Shown here piece after piece: positions 62,267-64,000 of a stretch of DNA of 64,000 nucleotides. This DNA is from Lachnospiraceae bacterium (GTDB lineage: Bacteria; Bacillota; Clostridia; Lachnospirales; Lachnospiraceae): positions 62,001 to 126,000 of the forward strand of contig JAAWCS010000042.1 in the NCBI GenBank assembly GCA_022793375.1. Direction: 5' to 3'. Numbering within the stretch: position 1 is the stretch's first letter; every line of letters begins with the position of its first letter. Under the pieces are notes generated by a model. The model worked only from the letters and a program-made list of their open reading frames with translations, was not told the origin of the DNA and made no database searches. The translations under genes and the position numbers were made by a program.

Positions 62267-62337
62267 TGCCCTGAGAACACGGGCAATAATAAGGAAACAC
62301 CACAAGGGTGTACCATTATGCCCTGAAAACACGGGCA
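62267..62337 (+). repeat. Leader hairpin/minigene repeat, copy D
   Basis: TGCCCTGAGAACACGGGCA (62267-62285), CACCACAAGGGTG (62298-62310) and TGCCCTGAAAACACGGGCA (62319-62337) follow in order, then the ribosome site of the gene at 62356. An SD-like AGGGTG lies seven bases before ATG-CCC-TGA in the second long hairpin. This is the only copy on the plus strand and it keeps the same orientation to its gene. Confidence 0.75.
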
Positions 62338-62355
62338 AAGGAAAGGAAATTTGCA

Positions 62356-62685
62356 ATGTCAGAATTTAAGGAAAAAGAACCCCGCAGATACCCCGAGGAA
62401 TGTCCGGCCCGGCCCGAGAAATATACCCGGGAGTTCGTCGCCATCGACCATATCGAGCTGGGCGGGCCGCTGGAACTGGACCGCAGGCTGGACGGGTCTG
62501 CGACCTGCGAAACATTTTCAAACTGCCATCGGCACAAAACGCAGGAAAGCCGCCAGGAAAGAGCGGCCCACGATGCCTGCGTGCGCCAGGATTCGGATTA
62601 TCACACAGGCGACAAAGCCGCGCCCGACAACAACCTCTTTTTTGAAGAGCGCAGCAACCCGTTGAGCAGCAAAGGCAACGAATGA
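62356..62685 (+). CDS. Small hydrophilic hypothetical protein (109 aa)
   Basis: I do not recognise this 109-aa protein. It starts MSEFKEKEPRRYPEECPARP, is highly charged and rich in Arg, Glu, Asp and His, and contains five Cys residues spread along it. It has no signal peptide or membrane segment and looks partly disordered. The start is set by AAAGGAAAGG about nine bases upstream, after the copy D repeat. It is transcribed away from the SNF2 gene and stands alone. Confidence 0.55.
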   Translation: MSEFKEKEPRRYPEECPARPEKYTREFVAIDHIELGGPLELDRRLDGSATCETFSNCHRHKTQESRQERAAHDACVRQDSDYHTGDKAAPDNNLFFEERSNPLSSKGNE

Positions 62686-62838
62686 CGCCCTGAAAGTCCT
62701 TTTCCTCTTTCTCTTTTCCTTCATGTATGCTACACTGGTATCATCGGGAAAACATTGACGCCGCGTGCGGAGCAGGCACGCGGGCCGTCAAAATGGCTTG
62801 CGCCCTGCGGGGCGGATAAAAAAGGGGGAGGGATTTCA

Positions 62839-63876
62839 ATGAAGAAACGTAATCATGAAGTGACGGCCGTACAGCCGCTGTTAAAAGAGGATGGCAGCCT
62901 GCGGGAACCCGGCTGGTCGAGACAGCTGTATCAGGTCTATGACCGCCGCCAGATTAAAGCGCCGACCTTTCGCATCAAGGAATGGGATTATTATCTGGTG
63001 CTTAATCCGCAGTTTGCCGCGGCTTTTACAATCTCCGACGACGGCTACATCGGCCTGCAGTCGGTCTCGCTTTTGGACTTTGGCACGGCTCCCTGGGAAC
63101 ATACCGAGACTCTTCTCGGCGCGTTCCCAATGGGAAAGCTGCGTCTTCCGTCCACTTCCCGCGAGGGCTGCACGACTTACCGCGACAAGCGGCTTAAAAT
63201 GCAGTTTCGCGCCGATCCGCAGAGTCATGAGCGCCGTATCCTCTGCGAATTTCGCAATTTCCACCAGGGACAGACCCTGACCTGCGATATCCGTCTTGCA
63301 CAGCCGCCCATGGATACGATGGTCATCGCCACTCCCTGGGCCAACAAGAAAACCGCCTTTTACTACAATCAGAAAATCAACTGCATGCGCGCGGAGGGAA
63401 CGCTCACCTGGGGAGAGCACCGCTACACGTTTTCGCCGGAGGATTCCTTTGCCACGCTGGACTGGGGCCGCGGTGTCTGGACATACGACAACCGCTGGTA
63501 CTGGGGGTCCGGCAACGGCCTGGTAGACGGCAGGCTCTTTGGTTTTAATATCGGTTACGGCTTTGGCGATACCTCGGCCGCGTCCGAAAATATGCTGTTC
63601 TACGACGGCGTGGGCCATAAACTTGACGACGTGACGTTCCACATCCCGGGTGACAGCTACACCAAACCGTGGACCTTCTCCTCCAGCGACGGGCGCTTTG
63701 AGATGGATTTCGTGCCCGTTCTCGACCGGGCCGCCCGCACCAACGCACTGTTCATCGAGACGGACCAGCATCAGGTGTTCGGCCGTATGAGCGGCAAGGC
63801 GGTGCTGGACGACGGGACGGTGCTGGAAATCAAAGACCTGATGTGTTTTGCGGAGGATGTACATAACCGGTATTAG
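62839..63876 (+). CDS. DUF2804 domain protein
   Basis: The 345-aa protein matches DUF2804: WDYYLVLNPQFAAAFTISDDGYIG near the N-terminus, PSTSREGCTTYRDKRLKMQF, FATLDWGRGVWTYDNRWYWGSG, and DGRLFGFNIGYGFGDTSAASEN. The fold is predicted mainly beta. No catalytic role is established for the family, though lipid or carbohydrate binding has been suggested by similarity to lipocalin-like folds. The ATG at 62839 has GGGGGAGGG nine bases ahead; an upstream in-frame ATG would translate GC-rich leader. Its stop overlaps the convergent partial gene. Confidence 0.85.
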   Translation: MKKRNHEVTAVQPLLKEDGSLREPGWSRQLYQVYDRRQIKAPTFRIKEWDYYLVLNPQFAAAFTISDDGYIGLQSVSLLDFGTAPWEHTETLLGAFPMGKLRLPSTSREGCTTYRDKRLKMQFRADPQSHERRILCEFRNFHQGQTLTCDIRLAQPPMDTMVIATPWANKKTAFYYNQKINCMRAEGTLTWGEHRYTFSPEDSFATLDWGRGVWTYDNRWYWGSGNGLVDGRLFGFNIGYGFGDTSAASENMLFYDGVGHKLDDVTFHIPGDSYTKPWTFSSSDGRFEMDFVPVLDRAARTNALFIETDQHQVFGRMSGKAVLDDGTVLEIKDLMCFAEDVHNRY

Positions 63877-64000
63877 CGCTCGTTTTTTGGCTCACTGGCT
63901 TCGGGGTTCTCCCGATGCTCCTCGTTCTTTTGCGCCCGGATCGGCGGGATTCCCTTGCCGTCGGTCAGGGCTGCTTTGGCCAGCCGGTCCGCTTCTTCAT
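63873..64000 (-). CDS. C-terminal end of an unknown protein (partial)
   Basis: An open minus-strand frame enters from the right edge and ends at TAA 63873-63875, overlapping the DUF2804 stop. It encodes about 41 residues including DRLAKAALTDGKGIPPIRAQ, then a charged tail with many Glu, Asn and Pro. Codon use (GC-rich third positions) fits real coding sequence here. The product cannot be named. Confidence 0.5.
   Translation of the reverse strand, partial: EEADRLAKAALTDGKGIPPIRAQKNEEHRENPEASEPKNER

Overview
The window looks like a chromosome segment of a GC-rich Clostridia-type Firmicute, plausibly Lachnospiraceae-like; I do not name a species. The reasons are the gene order priA-def-fmt-rsmB-rlmN-prpC-prkC-rsgA-rpe-thiN, a PASTA-repeat Ser/Thr kinase, an LtaS-type sulfatase, an ECF S component, a DegV protein, a CIRCE operator, a Bacillus-type LexA box and strong AGGAGG ribosome sites. 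No rRNA, tRNA, insertion sequence or CRISPR array was found.

Bases 1-5079 (minus strand) hold the front of a type I-E CRISPR-Cas operon, cas3-cas8e-cas11-cas7, which runs off the left edge. Any array and cas5/cas6/cas1/cas2 would lie outside. Next to it are a small XRE regulator and a divergent 84-aa gene sharing a pair of inverted operators. htpG follows under a perfect CIRCE operator, then a deoxyribosyltransferase-like gene, an HPr-like gene without the catalytic histidine, and a GH36 alpha-galactosidase.

Bases 11.4-28.5 kb (minus strand) are housekeeping: degV, an ECF-maf-HAD-PpiC lipoprotein group, the prpC-prkC-rsgA-rpe-thiN signalling and ribosome group, and a priA-def-fmt-metallopeptidase-rsmB-rlmN operon. 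A plus-strand Rpn nuclease gene at 28.8-29.9 kb has a tetrapeptide-repeat tail and an internal ribosome site, fitting the known gene-within-gene antitoxin arrangement.

Bases 30-51 kb (minus strand) are a complete type IV pilus locus: pilT, a 3350-aa pilin-anchored GLUG-repeat protein, a GspK-like pilin, two minor pilins, a major pilin, a membrane-anchored protein, pilD, pilC, a pilM-pilN fusion, pilO-like and pilB. The giant protein is probably a surface or tip adhesin, assembled through its own pilin helix and displayed or retracted by PilB and PilT. Two related palindromic elements with 148-nt cores, in opposite orientation, flank the major pilin gene.

Bases 51-64 kb hold mntP behind a yybP-ykoY manganese riboswitch, an LtaS-like gene, leuS, recA with a LexA box, a SWIM/SNF2 helicase, a small hypothetical gene, a DUF2804 gene and the tail of one more gene.

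The most novel signals are the giant modular pilin, the covarying palindromes around the pilin gene, and a repeated 5'-leader element (four loci, three of them clear). In that element an SD-like sequence precedes a two-codon open frame (ATG-CCC/TCC-stop) that sits in a small covarying hairpin directly before the ribosome site of an unrelated gene.
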